From: Diadema setosum
Taxonomy: Eukaryota > Echinodermata > Echinoidea > Diadematoida > Diadematidae
DNA: 64,000 nt
Direction of reading: 5' to 3'
NCBI RefSeq assembly: GCF_964275005.1
Contig: NC_092696.1
Span: 24,868,972-24,932,971 of the forward strand
The notes under the pieces are model-generated. The model was given only the letters and a program-made list of their open reading frames with translations. It ran no database searches and had not been told where the DNA came from. Position numbers and translations under genes: made by a program. Positions 33,815 through 45,900 of the stretch are shown here, in pieces (within the stretch, counting starts at the first letter, position 1; each line of letters opens with the position of its first letter).

Positions 33815-34011
33815 TGTCTTGGAAGCACCACTGTCAAAAAGAATGAAAATGTGCTTACCACTGTCAATTCGTCCCTTAACAAAGTTATTACTAGTCAGTT
33901 GCAGGTCTACGTCCTCTGTCCCTAAGTATGTCGATTTGAGATTTTGTCCGTCCCTAGGCCTGGGGTGTTCACTTTGGGAGGTGGAATAGAGAGCGCTTCT
34001 ATTTTCCTCCC

Positions 34012-35061
34012 TTAATGAAAACCCTGGGGATATGTGTCGAAGTACTGTCCTGTGTATTGTAGATGATGATGTTGTTGTTGTTGTTGTTGTTGTTGTTGTC
34101 GATGATGATGTCGGTTATAGTCATTGTATTGTTGTCTGTGGGGTGGGGGTGGTCCATAATATTGGGGTCGTCTGTCGCGTTCAATGTCTCTCAACCTATG
34201 CCGACAATCCCTCCAAAAATGGCCAGGAATGTGACAATAGTCACACTTGCCAGCAAATCGAGGTCGAGACCGTTGGTCGCGTCCTCGGCTTTGTGACCGA
34301 TAACGATCACGAGAAGGAGAGCGCCGTCCAGGATGTCTGTCTCTACTATCATGTCGTCTGTCTCTACTTAAACTACGTCTGTAGTCAGAATGATGTCGGT
34401 CCCTACTTAAACTACGTTCATGTCTGCTGTGGTCATCCCTATGTCGAGTCCTACTAGCGCTGCGGCTGGTACTGCGGTCAGAATCATTATGTTGGGAATG
34501 TCGATTTCGTCTTCGTCCTCGGGAGTCTTTCTGTTCGGTTTTAAATCTAAGGGAGGAAATTTCCTCACTTAGGAGGTCGACATCGTCTTGGGTTGCGAAT
34601 GTCACCTCTTTTGTCGGGGTAGTGTCAGTCCTAAGATCTATGAAAAGCTGCGCTTTCGCGGCTATCTCGTCAGGGGTGGTCGTTGATGTCGGCGATGCCA
34701 TAAGAATGGCGGCGCGACAGTCGGGGGTCAGTGCAGCAAGTAAACGGTCCTTTATTTGCTTCTCCCCATAGTCTATGTAGGAGGCAGTCTGTCTGAGTCG
34801 TTGGAGAAAAGTTTCGACACTCTCTCCATCAGTCATAGTCATGGTGTTAAAGTCAGTAACCCTAGCAAAAGTCGATTTGGCGGGGCTAAATCGCCTAGTG
34901 AAAGCCGTCTTTAGGTCGTCATAAGTAGTGAAAGTCAGTTTGTCTATCCAGAGTCTGGCCTGTCCCTCTAATGTCCGCTTGAAAGTCTTAAGTATAGTCG
35001 TCAAGTTGTCAGCTTTGTCCGAGTCAATGTCATGGGCGTCTAAATAGTCTTCAAAGGTCAA
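34012..35061 (-). CDS. gag: Gag of LTR element 1 with RS-like domain and zinc knuckle
   Basis: A 349-residue open frame for the structural protein that packages the element RNA. N-terminal half: capsid-like helical region with W, F and FLQRLRQTA motifs typical of Ty3-type Gag. Residues about 190-260 are a repetitive Arg/Ser/Asp/His domain (RSLSRDRRHDSRDR, RRSPSRDRYRSQSRGR) like the RS domains of splicing factors. One CCHC zinc knuckle, CDYCHIPGHFWRDC, near 270. C-terminus is Pro/His-rich with a poly-Gln tract near 320-330. It lies in a different frame from Pol, as is common in the family. The exact N-terminus is not resolved. Confidence 0.85.
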   Translation of the reverse strand: MTFEDYLDAHDIDSDKADNLTTILKTFKRTLEGQARLWIDKLTFTTYDDLKTAFTRRFSPAKSTFARVTDFNTMTMTDGESVETFLQRLRQTASYIDYGEKQIKDRLLAALTPDCRAAILMASPTSTTTPDEIAAKAQLFIDLRTDTTPTKEVTFATQDDVDLLSEEISSLRFKTEQKDSRGRRRNRHSQHNDSDRSTSRSASRTRHRDDHSRHERSLSRDRHHSDYRRSLSRDRRHDSRDRHPGRRSPSRDRYRSQSRGRDQRSRPRFAGKCDYCHIPGHFWRDCRHRLRDIERDRRPQYYGPPPPHRQQYNDYNRHHHRQQQQQQQQQHHHLQYTGQYFDTYPQGFH

Positions 35062-36090
35062 AATATGGGCAGTACAGTCATTGTAATCTAGTCGGTTGCC
35101 AGAAAATTTAGTCGGTAAAAAGTCGGTCTGTCGGAGGGTCCTACATTGTACTGGTGGTCATGGTGGTATTGGTACTGTGATTGGTGGTGTAATATTGAGT
35201 AACACAAAGCCTATCTAATCAAATATCAAAGTCAAAGATCAGTAATAACAGTCAAACAAATATGAGTATGAAAAATTCATAAGGAAACACATGAGGATTA
35301 AATGCAAATAACCAGTCAAAATAAAACAATGCAAACTCAGTAAGCACTAATCAAAATCAACATACTCTCAAATATCTCTCACACTGGGACAGTAATAACA
35401 ATCAAAGTTCCACTTACCCAATGTGAAAGGGTTCAACCAAGTCTCCAATTCCCGAAATGATTGCATAATATAGTGTTCCAAAAACAAGAAAATAATCACA
35501 ATAAGCAATCAAACTATCAGTCCTCCAAGTTAAGAGTCAATTATCCTTGAAAATGTTATAAGTGTTTACACTGTAAGTGTCTAGTCCTGAATCCGTCTGG
35601 TAGTCCTATCGTTGTCGAAATGTGTCAGTCATTATTCAGCAAAGCGTCCATTTTTGAAGAATTTTCCATGGAGCTGCATCCGCGTCAACACCAGTCATGG
35701 GTCCTCTTCGTACGTCACTCAGGTCGTGGTCGTCGTAGTCCTCGTTGCGTCGTCATCCAAGTCAGGCACGATGTCGCCATCCAGGTCACGGTCATCATCA
35801 TTGTTAATAGGTGGAGGTTTAAGTCGTCGGTCATCAATCAGTCGTCATTTGCAAAGGCCATGTCACCACAAAGTTCGTTGTCTAAATAATTGTTGAAGTC
35901 CATCGCCTGATTCGTTAGCACTGCAGTTTCGAAGTCGACGAAAAATCTGTTATAGTCACATTTCAACAATTTTCAGGTCGCATGCTCCCACGGTCCTATT
36001 AACGCTCGGCCTGCATGGTCTGGTGAAAGTCTCCTTCCAAAATCGATGTCGAGTTGTAATGATGAGGTATTCCGATATAGGATCGATATA
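35062..36090 (-). other. 5' leader of element 1
   Basis: About 1 kb between the primer-binding site and the Gag frame. It contains scattered GTCGTC-type triplets. It would hold packaging and translation signals, none of which I can define. Confidence 0.55.
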
Positions 36091-36103
36091 GGGTTCTCCA
36101 CCA
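36091..36103 (-). other. Primer-binding site of element 1
   Basis: The minus strand reads TGGTGGAGAACCC immediately after the 5' LTR. The leading TGG pairs with the CCA end of a tRNA. The same 13 bases follow the 5' LTR of element 2. I cannot name the tRNA. Confidence 0.75.
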
Positions 36104-36806
36104 TGTAATGTAACGGGTGGTGTTACATTTGGAATGTTATTACGAAGCAGAAATGAAGGAGCTCAGGTACAGTTTTGATACATTTCATCGATGCAAAGTG
36201 TTTATTCACAATCGTTCAGAGAAATATCACGATGAAGTTCAATGACAAGTTAAATGACGAGTATGTACATCAGAGTAAAATATAGAAGTATCAAGATGCA
36301 GGAGAGAGAGCAATATCAAGTAGAGGTTGACTCTCTGATGTCGAAATCATGATCTCCCTTGGGGGCTTGGAAAGAACACCAAACTTGGAAATGTTCAATG
36401 GGTGATGGGTGAGAATTTTGGTAAGACAACCAATCAAAAAGGGATAACTAAAAAGAGTGACCAAAGGGGTTGTCCTAAGGGGTGATGTTTGACCAATTAA
36501 AAGAGGGGGATTCTTTTGTGGAGGAGGAAGTATTATAAGATAAGGGGCAGACAAAGTGTCTGGTGGTTCACACGGTGTGTGTATATAATCTTTGGGTAAT
36601 TAAACCAGGGACAAAGAAGGGTTGTTACAAAGGTGATTGAATGACTCCTTGATGTAAACATCAAACAAGGGTAATTAACGACAGGAAATTAATAGTAAAT
36701 AATCTTGGTGTTATATTCTGAGGTGAGTTTACATAAACAAGGGAATTTAAGTTGAGTTGTTAATGAACAGGAAGTTATCCCCAAAATATCCTAAATATAC
36801 ATTACA
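36104..36806 (-). repeat. LTR of element 1 (5' LTR in element orientation)
   Basis: 703-bp partner of 27556-28258, offset 8548 bp throughout. On its outer side it is followed by TCCCCTTTTGT, which matches the polypurine-tract sequence of element 1, then by the LTR of element 2. Confidence 0.92.
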
Positions 36807-36814
36807 TCCCCTTT

Positions 36815-37534
36815 TGTAGCGGTGTTTAGCTACTTGGGATCGGTATGTTCATTGATTAATATAGAGGTACCAAGTCCAGATATGCATAAGAAGACGCAAG
36901 AAAAACATTGGCTCCGGAGACTGGATTTGTCTTTCAGAGTATATTTATTTCTTGAGTTTAAGTTTATAACTCAAGACTCCAAAAGTTTACAAGTGCAAGT
37001 CGCCTTTACAATAATATCAGAGAGCAATCCGAAGGTGGCATGTTCCCATGGTGGATGTTGAATCCGAACTCCCTAAGTCTTCTTCAAGACATGATCCAAT
37101 TCTCTGATCATACATTCAGTCACGAGGATTACACTGGTGGTTACTGGTTACACTGTTGTGACACACCATGGATGGGTGAATGGGGGTGGAGTCTTTGTGT
37201 TAAAGAGGGGTTTTGATTGGGCAAAACTTTGGTTGGTATAGGAACAAAGGCGGGACTAGTTTTAAAGAGGAGGTAGTATTCTTGGATTTGGATTTAACAA
37301 CAATTCTAAGTAATCAATGGGGGAAGGGCAGGATGTTTAGGTTTGGCTTAGCCTGGTCGTAAATTAGATGGGGCTAGAAGTACTCAAGGGATGATAAAGG
37401 TCGATGACTCACTGGATGAGGTGGAGAGTATTGGTAGAGGTCATTGACTGGTGGAGGTGAACTGGTGGTGTATGTCCAGTCATCAATGTAGAATGGGAGG
37501 GGGTAGTGATAACTTTGTGTATCATTACACAACA
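36815..37534 (-). repeat. LTR of element 2 (3' LTR in element orientation)
   Basis: Matches 40760-41479 at a constant offset of 3945 bp. It abuts the LTR of element 1 across a few bases with no host DNA between. Confidence 0.9.
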
Positions 37535-40500
37535 TCCCTTTTGTTTGGAAATTAAGACTCCTCTCTTATTTTTTTTTTTTGAAAGGGAAGGGGTTTACAC
37601 ACAATAATTCAGTATAAACTGGGTGACAAAATAAAAGCTGATTGACCATGTACAAAACATACTTGTGAAACCGTTTATCATTGTTCCAGACTCTCTCATA
37701 CTTTCTCTCTTGCTCACATCCTTTCAATAATAATTTACAGTTAAATTGATTAGACCAATTACTGTTAATGAAATGCACAATGAAGACATTTACCTTCTGC
37801 TTAAATGACTTAGTCGTACCGAGGGGGTATGATACATATATGAACTTATTTTACCACTGAGTGAGCTTTCCTTGTCTTGTATGTATTTTGGGAACTATTC
37901 AAGTTACCAAGTCAAAGTATACACATTATATTCAATAATGCCTATACCCTTTGTAAGATATAGGTTAAAAGAAAACAAATTGAATTGTGCAGACTTATGC
38001 ACTATACCAATACATGTATTTACACAACGTTGTGCAGACTTATGCACAGTAAACAAAGCATTAATGTGATTTTGCCTATCAAACAACGGCAATTCTGTAA
38101 CACATAATAAAGTAAAAATAATTCGCTGGTCATTAATTTGCGCAGATAGATAAAACATTCGATCTAAATAACAACATTGAGTGCTTGTACTGTATCTAAT
38201 GCACTATCCATGCATATGTCTCCATAATAAATTCATTGGAAAGATAATAGGAACGCTCAAGGAATGAAAGTCAAGTCTATGATCCAGGCAAAATGTCATT
38301 CAATTTTGAAAGACTATCATAGAATATCATGGCTTACAAACCTTTCCTACTAAAGCATAATGCAAATTTCCCAATTAAGAAAATTAACTTGTAAAATGAA
38401 CGAAGGATCAAGCACTTTCAAGCTTGTGCCTTAATTCTAACAAGTACAATCTCAACTTGCAAATAAATGTATGTTCACTTAATGAAACAATTATGATCGT
38501 TCATGACAAGTACTTTTAAACTTGTATATATTCATGTCACATGTATATTACTAGAAACAATCAAATTGAGTCAAATGTCATCAATCCATGCATGCTGAAC
38601 TATACTTGATCAAATCTTTCACGAAAAGAGTATGCTGAAATAACTTCAAATTTAATGGAACATGCTACTGAATATCTCATCAATATGGTGGAAGGTCAAC
38701 AGGTATACTCAAAGTATTAATAGCGTCTATGTTATGAGGGGCCCATGTACTTCATATTGAAGAATCAACATAGAATAAATTCACTATCAATCCTATCCTG
38801 TTGTTAAGTAAGGGTTTCCTTCCATTCTCTCCCATACTAATACTAATGTCGAATTGACGAACGACTGAACAAGTACTTTCAAACTTGTTAATATCATAAA
38901 CGAGTGCACATTCAAGCTCGTTACACATCAAATTGATGCCATATATGATTAATATCGTTCAAAACTGAGCATACTGTCTTGCAAAAGATTATCATAGTCA
39001 ACATTCAATGGATAAGATGACTATCCTAACATAGCCTATGTTTTACACTAAAAGGAAGTTACATAACATAAGAACATAACATAACATAACATAACAATAT
39101 GATTTTTTTTTTTGATAGTTCGCCTGGAACTCTATATGCTACTAGAAAAAAAAGGGTACATGAGACTATTTACACGATATACAATCATCACGAGAATTGG
39201 TCTGTCTTCTATTGTTTTCTCTTATTAGGTCTGTATAGTTAGTACTCATGTACTATCTTATGTCCAACTTGTAGGTTAAATCATCTTGTTATATTGCCTG
39301 AGGAGGCTGTCGTGAACTGGTCAACTTTGTTTTGTGTGAGCTGTCCAGCTACAATATCATGTTATTTATGGTCAAGGTTGTTAGGGGTGAACAGTTCAAG
39401 TAGTTATTCGCTGGGCAGTGGTCACTGGGGGCACATTGCATTTCATTCTGTCTGTCGTCAAGTCTGGGTTCAGTGGAACCGTAATTGGGTCTGTTAGTTT
39501 TATGGTAGGACACATTTTATGTCATTGTTACATGGTGAAAATGAAAGGATATTAGTTGTGCATGTTGTTGAACCATGCTGGTAGTGATTTTATTTTTTTA
39601 TTTTTATAATAACAAAATGAAAAACTCTTGATTATTGAAAAAGAGAGTGAAATTATACCATCGAGTTTATCTCTAGTGAGTGCAGCATCCAATGGTATAG
39701 CCAATCTTAAAAGTTAGTGCAGACTGCCAATAATCTAGCCAATTTATATACTCCATACTCCACTCTCATGCTCGCTCTCATTCAAATTGGAACAATGAAA
39801 GTGTGTTTCACTTACCGGTCATAATGAAGGATTTGACAAATGTTGACGCATAGGATGCCAAGGATGTGTCGAAACAAGGTAAAATTTAAGCAAAAAATGA
39901 TAAAAAAGGCAATAAATGTGTTCGAATCAAAGTGTCACTGTTCAGAAAAATCAATTCCAGGGATTAATTATTAATTCCAAGTGTTTTTTTTTTTTATGTC
40001 CTCTACAAATTTTCTGTGGGTAGCGGTAGTCGTCGTCCGTTGTTGGGGTTGAGTTGATTATGTCGCGCGCCAAAGCAATGCTGGTTATGGCCGGCGGTGT
40101 CCATGTCGTACAGTTGTCATTGCGGGCTACATCGTGGGGCGTCATCTGGCGGGTCTGGCTGTCGTCAGCGGTGCCGGTGGGATGATCAGTCTGTCGATCC
40201 TGTTATGGTAGTTCGTCGTCGGGGTCGTCGGTATCAGTCATCTTGGATTCGGTCAGGCCAGAGGAGAACACATCGGTCATGCAGTCAAAATACGTTATCA
40301 TCCGATGTACCAGTATATGTAGAAGTCCATGGTCATGCTGTGCTGTCCGTTGTTGTCCGTTTTTCACATAAGGACAATGGTGGCAGATGATGTGATAAAT
40401 GCCATTATATATCAGATGTGGTAATTATAAGCTCTCAGTTCTGCTGCACAGACTTTCACAGCAAGGAGATAAGTTCTGGTCTCAGGAAGCTGAAACTTTC

Positions 40501-40741
40501 GTTGTCCATAGCAACAGATGTCAGTCTTTTTTTTTTTCTTATTTTCGGAGCACCGGGTTCTCAGGCGGTATATAGTGTCGAAAGTCATGAACAATTGTTA
40601 ACAGTTGATGTTCTGTCACAACTGCTGTGTTGAATAAGTATCGTTCAAATCAAGCCGGGTTCTCAGGTGGTAGTATCACAAGTCATGAACTGTCAAGTCT
40701 GTTCTGTCACAACTGCTGTGTCGAATTGTTCGAATCAAGCC
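37535..40741 (-). other. Internal region of element 2
   Basis: AT-rich, no long open frame. Near 38410-38960 the phrase CAAG(T/C)ACTTTCAA(A/G)CTTGT recurs several times, similar to ACTTTCAAGTCTGTTTATTA near 28970 in the 3' region of element 1. Near 40551-40754 a block with the phrase CGGGTTCTC recurs three times, the last being the primer-binding site. Confidence 0.6.
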
Positions 40742-40754
40742 GGGTTCTCCACCA
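40742..40754 (-). other. Primer-binding site of element 2
   Basis: TGGTGGAGAACCC on the minus strand, directly after the 5' LTR and identical to that of element 1. Confidence 0.75.
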
Positions 40755-41479
40755 TGTTGTGTAGCGGTGTTTAGCTACTTGGGATCGGTATGTTCATTGA
40801 TTAATATAGAGGTACCAAGTCCAGATATGCATAAGAAGACGCAAGAAAAACATTGGCTCCGGAGACTGGATTTGTCTTTCAGAGTATATTTATTTCTTGA
40901 GTTTAAGTTTATAACTCAAGACTCCAAAAGTTTACAAGTGCAAGTCGCCTTTACAATAATATCAGAGAGCAATCCGAAGGTGGCATGTTCCCATGGTGGA
41001 TGTTGAATCCGAACTCCCTAAGTCTTCTTCAAGACATGATCCAATTCTCTGATCATACATTCAGTCACGAGGATTACACTGGTGGTTACTGGTTACACTG
41101 TTGTGACACACCATGGATGGGTGAATGGGGGTGGAGTCTTTGTGTTAAAGAGGGGTTTTGATTGGGCAAAACTTTGGTTGGTATAGGAACAAAGGCGGGA
41201 CTAGTTTTAAAGAGGAGGTAGTATTCTTGGATTTGGATTTAACAACAATTCTAAGTAATCAATGGGGGAAGGGCAGGATGTTTAGGTTTGGCTTAGCCTG
41301 GTCGTAAATTAGATGGGGCTAGAAGTACTCAAGGGATGATAAAGGTCGATGACTCACTGGATGAGGTGGAGAGTATTGGTAGAGGTCATTGACTGGTGGA
41401 GGTGAACTGGTGGTGTATGTCCAGTCATCAATGTAGAATGGGAGGGGGTAGTGATAACTTTGTGTATCATTACACAACA
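40755..41479 (-). repeat. LTR of element 2 (5' LTR in element orientation)
   Basis: 725 bp starting TGTTGTGTAGCGG and ending TACACAACA. The flank after it (ATATCCATTT) is ordinary DNA and does not match the left flank of the composite block. Confidence 0.92.
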
Positions 41480-41633
41480 ATATCCATTTCTTTAAATTCA
41501 CACCGTGGTTGGTGCATACAACCACCTACGTGCAGACAGTATACAAATGATGTGTACACGAGTAGATACGACGTACACCAACACACACAACACCCAAAAT
41601 ATAAACCAAATACTAGTAGTGGTGAAGGTCTGT

Positions 41634-41735
41634 GGAGCCGGGAAATGTGCAAACGCCGGGAAATGTGCAAACATCTTGCCGGCGGGCAATGCGCAAATGC
41701 CGGGAAAATGTGCAAACGTTCAATTTGTTGTTAAA
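41634..41735. repeat. Short minisatellite with GCCGGGAAATGTGCAAA units
   Basis: Three to four imperfect copies of an 18- to 35-bp unit, one of which contains an extra GGCGGGCAATGCGCAAAT. No function suggested. Confidence 0.6.
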
Positions 41736-41791
41736 TGTGCAAGTCATTTATATCACCGATATTATGTATAAAGATGGTAGATAAACTCACT

Positions 41792-42068
41792 TTTTAGCTC
41801 ACCTGAGGCAAAGGCTCAAGTGAGCTATTGCGATCACCCTTCGTTCGGTGTCTGTTGTCCGTCACATCGTACGTCGTGCCTGAGACTTTTTACAGTTTCA
41901 TCTCCTTCTTGAAAACCCTACTACCTATTTTCATCAAACTTGGCAGATATAATTATAACCAGTGCTTCTCAGCCAATCAAAACCAAGAATTTTACTGAAA
42001 TCGGACAGTGACATCTTTTATGAAAAGGTGCCTTTGCTTGGTGGCAATAATTCATGAAGTGTGTTTTG
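41792..42068 (+). repeat. Dispersed repeat starting TTTTAGCTCACCTGAG
   Basis: Starts TTTTAGCTCACCTGAGGCAA with an internal short inversion (CTCAAGTGAGCTATTGCGAT), then TCTGTTGTCCGTC and a body TTTTCATCAAACTTGGCAGA. I recognise this block as a widely dispersed repeat of marine invertebrate genomes; class (SINE or DNA element) is unclear. Confidence 0.55.
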
Positions 42069-42231
42069 TCAGGTATTTTTTCTGATAAACTGTTAAGCTA
42101 CTAAAATCCTTGCATCCCATTGACTGAGAGCAAATTTGTCTGACAAAACACTTGATGAAATGCTGCCCCCCCCCCCCATCTCTATGAAAATATTTCTACA
42201 CTGTATAATTATATACATAGTAGTATACATA

Positions 42232-42366
42232 CAGCGGTGCGGATCCAGGGATTCCGTAAATGGAAGGGGGGGGGGGGGGCACACGCTCCCGTTTTTTAAA
42301 TTTCTTTTGTTTTAACAAAAAGTAAAGGGGGCGTGCACCTTGTGCTCCCACCTGGATTCGCCACTG
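42232..42366. mobile_element. CAGTGGCGGATCCAG-type MITE, copy 2
   Basis: Ends CAGCGGTGCGGATCCAGGGA and CCTGGATTCGCCACTG with an internal G run (about 14 G) and mirrored GTGCTCCC. A shorter, diverged copy of 9249-9603. Confidence 0.6.
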
Positions 42367-42844
42367 TATGTACATGTAAATGAAATGTTCAATGATGGCT
42401 TCTTCGTTTACCAGAAGAAAAAAAAAATAAACTCATAAAATTATGTGTAGGTTTGCACTTTACAATTCATACAACCCTCCACATGTGAACATTATCATGT
42501 ATTATATAACACCTAAATAGATCCTTGTCATTTGATTGGTTGTTTGATATTGATCATTTACACCATTATTATGTCATCATTTGTGCAATTGTGGCTCCAT
42601 TTACCGTGCAATCTTGGATCAGTGCGACGCTGAGAGCCCAGCACACTACATACATAAAACACTTGTGTTTATAGTGTGCATGCGATCAAGCATATCAACG
42701 GACAGCGGCTAGCATAAAGCGCTCAGTGAGCATTAGCTCTCTCGATCTCAGATCTCGCACATTCTCTCTTGTTTCTGAATTCATAAGACATCAAATGACA
42801 AGGATATATTTTAGATGTTACATAAAACAATGTTTTTCATTTGT

Positions 42845-42960
42845 GCAATGGACAGAATATTTCATTTGGTGAAAGATGAAATGTTTGATCCATTCAACTC
42901 GGCTGCGCCTTGTTGACTGGATCATTTCATCTTTCACCTCATGAAATATTGTCCATTTCA
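42845..42960. repeat. Hairpin with 48-bp arms
   Basis: GGTGAAAGATGAAATG..GATCCA and TGGATCATTTCATCTTTCACC pair, continuing into GGACA(G)AATATTTCAT and ATGAAATATTGTCC. The loop is CTCGGCTGCGCC. The type resembles other invertebrate fold-back repeats. Confidence 0.7.
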
Positions 42961-45900
42961 CTCATAAACATTCATTATTTGTATATTAATATACACTGAC
43001 ATGCCCACACACGGTACATGAGATGGTACATAGAGACATCAGTTCAAGAAAATGGTGAGTATACACTCAGGCGAGTTATAAGTTGAGAATGCTTTTATTT
43101 TCATATTTCCTATCAGATTGTGTACATTGTATATATATACTATATTAAAAATGAATGAAGTTCAACAGTCATTTCACATTCAAAATGACCGCTAATCAAC
43201 AGTAGCTATATTTGTTTCTGATTTCAGGGTAGCCTTACACCGTACTTAAAACTGCATTAAATGAATACTGATCTTTAGTAACCAAATAGCAAATAAATTC
43301 TGCTTTCTCATATTCTTTATATTTGTGAAACTGCACTTTAGAATGTAGTCAATCACTACACTACACAATGGAGAGCTACAGTGAGTCAAGAAACGTCCAG
43401 CCCTATTGGTATAATTATGTTTGTACCACTGAAAAGCCTTGCTATAAAAAAGTACATGTAGTATCATTTAATAGTATGAGAGCTTGAGGCAAATACATGT
43501 ATTTGAGCATGCAGTTTTATTTCAGAAGATGCCACTTGTGACAAATGACAATGATCACAAAACTTTATGCATACAGACTGTGATTATTTGCTTAGGTAGC
43601 CAGTTTCTCCATTGAATTAGAAATTGTGCCACGATGCCCCCCATGTCACAGTGAGAGAAGGCAGATATTGCATCAATAAACATGCAGAGGAGCAATTGCA
43701 CTCTTAACTTTACCATGATGTCCTTGGACGCTGACACTTTGAACTCAAGATATGAACGTCTTTGATAAACAGGTCACAGAAAAAAGTTCTGAGGTTATTT
43801 GCTCTCTCTGAATTAAATGTGCCCCTTGGTCTTTTGACAAGTACAATTATTCATCCAATGAATGTCACATGTTTGTGCTGATACCCTTTATCAACCTTTC
43901 CAGAACAATGCAACTGTATCAAGTGAACATCACTCACATATAATTATTTCATTTGAAGAAAAGAAAGGTTAAAGGTGTCTAAGCCTTGGAATACAATTTA
44001 CTTGAAATCTTTACTTGAACAGAGTGCACTTCACTGTAAGATGATACTTCATTTTGTACCACTTAACTGACTACTATAAAAAGACATGTGCTGTGCGACA
44101 AATGGCATCTGGTCATGCATCGGACAGCCATACTCCATGGAATAGCAATGAAGTTCTATGGTAGCGGTACTGAGGGGGTTAAATCACAGCATAGTGACTC
44201 CATTCACAGTTCATCTTGTGAATGGAGTGAGCTATGAATACAGTACACATTTGTGCCATCTGTGTGCACACTGTAATCCACATGATACAATGGGCATTCT
44301 AAACAGAATCTGTCTGTGACAGTTGTGAGTCTATGACAGTGAGTCTACTGAATTACAACCACCAGCACCATCATGGCATACACAGGTGTAGAATAATGAT
44401 TGTCACATGCTACTATAGTATAGGAGGATACATCCATATGACCCTCCATAAATATGAACAGACTTGGCATAAAATGGGTTAAACTTTTTATTTTTTAACT
44501 TGTTAAACATCACTCAATGCCTCAGAAGCTAAGTTTTAGACATATATGGAATGTGTAGATATAATGGCAAAGTCTGCAGTTGTTTATCTTTTCAAACAGC
44601 GGTTGCTATGCAAGAGGTTGTACAAATCTTTTAAATTACACTGGGTTCTGTTTGCCTATAGTGATGACTTACACTATCTTTCCACAAATAACATGCATTG
44701 CATATTAAATACATCAATTTGATGGAGAACAAAGTACAATTGCATTGATATGCCATGAACTACACAGCAAATATATCTTACATCCTTGATCAGATATATG
44801 AAAAAGTCATGCTTTCTTAAACGCTGTACTCTTTTCATCACACAGTACTTATATACAAGTACATACAATGGCTGCTAATTGAAGTTGCTACATTAAGACT
44901 GACCCAAGATGGTCAAACTTGTCTATGTACACTATTTACAGAGGAAATGAGAGGAAAATATATTACTCTGTACAAGTTTTACATTCATCCATCCTTAATC
45001 AATGCGCTCGAAGTCAAAGATCCCCACAAAGTGGACACTAATAGCTCAACCTAGTACAATCATGGCTGTGCTTGCATTTTTAGTCTCAAATTCAATACAC
45101 CGTTCGTAACTCCCACAAAACACGCCAAATTCCTCAACCAACCAGTAAAAATTCAATGTTCGTAGACTTGTTATGGAATTCAATTCCAGGGCTTGTTAAC
45201 ATCAAGAAAAGCTAACACAGATGGTCACCATTTTGGCCATTTCACATCCAGACTTATCAAACCACGCACTTCGAATAGCTCTAAAATATTAGAGTGCAAG
45301 GTTCACAGTATCAACTCAAAACGAAACAGAAACAAACACGATACTAGTATTTGGGTAATCTATGACTGTACTATTCTTTTTGGCCTGCATATATCAAACA
45401 AGATGGGTTCTTAGCATATTTTTAAAATCATTTATTAAAATGAAAAGAAAAGAAGTGTCTGCTTTCTCTATCTATCCCAATTAACAAATTGTTACCAGCA
45501 GACATCACAAAGTCTCCACAAAGGCCGGTGGGAAATGTGTCTTGCATGATGGCCATATGGATTGATTCAGACACTAAGAAAATGCAAGACAAGCAAAATT
45601 AGATGGTCAGAAAGTTTCTCATTTGTGCGCAGCTCTTCGCTTTCCATTCTTCCGATTCCAAAAACAGCAAGGTTTCTAGGTAATCTGTCAGTCGTCAGGG
45701 CACTGCTATACCAGTGCTCGTCATGTACAGACCAGCCAGAACCAACCTTACATAAACGTGTCACATCGCAGCCATCCCAGATCTCAATGGAGAACATGAT
45801 GATATGAAACAAATACCTACTTAGAATGGTTTGGCATAAGGTATAAAGTCTGTCCAACCTTTTACTATGCACCATCAGACAAAACAAAACAATATAAAAA

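Larger units (their letters stand above)
27556..36806 (-). mobile_element. Ty3/mdg4 (Gypsy)-type LTR retroelement 1, full length
   Basis: Two direct LTRs of 703 bp (27556-28258 and 36104-36806), each TGTAATGTA..TACATTACA, appear identical in the stretches compared by eye, so the insertion is very young. On the minus strand the order is 5' LTR, primer-binding site (36091-36103), leader, Gag frame, Pol frame with protease, reverse transcriptase, RNase H and integrase in that order, polypurine tract (28259-28270) and 3' LTR. The element looks whole in length. The integrase-last order is that of the Ty3/mdg4 superfamily. Flanking DNA does not show a target duplication, and the right side abuts element 2 directly. 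Confidence 0.9.
36815..41479 (-). mobile_element. Non-autonomous LTR retroelement 2
   Basis: Two direct LTRs (about 36815-37534 and 40755-41479; ends TGTTGTGTA/TACACAACA) look identical by eye. On the minus strand: 5' LTR, primer-binding site (40742-40754, same 13 bases as element 1), 3.2 kb of internal sequence without a long open frame, polypurine tract (37535-37546, AAACAAAAGGGA) and 3' LTR. With young LTRs and no coding frame it fits a LARD-like parasite of a coding element, most simply element 1. The family is inferred from primer-binding site and polypurine tract only. Confidence 0.85.

Noticed and set aside
36822-37061. 79-codon frame, identical at 40767-41006
   Set aside because: Again within paired LTRs (element 2); no protein similarity recognised.
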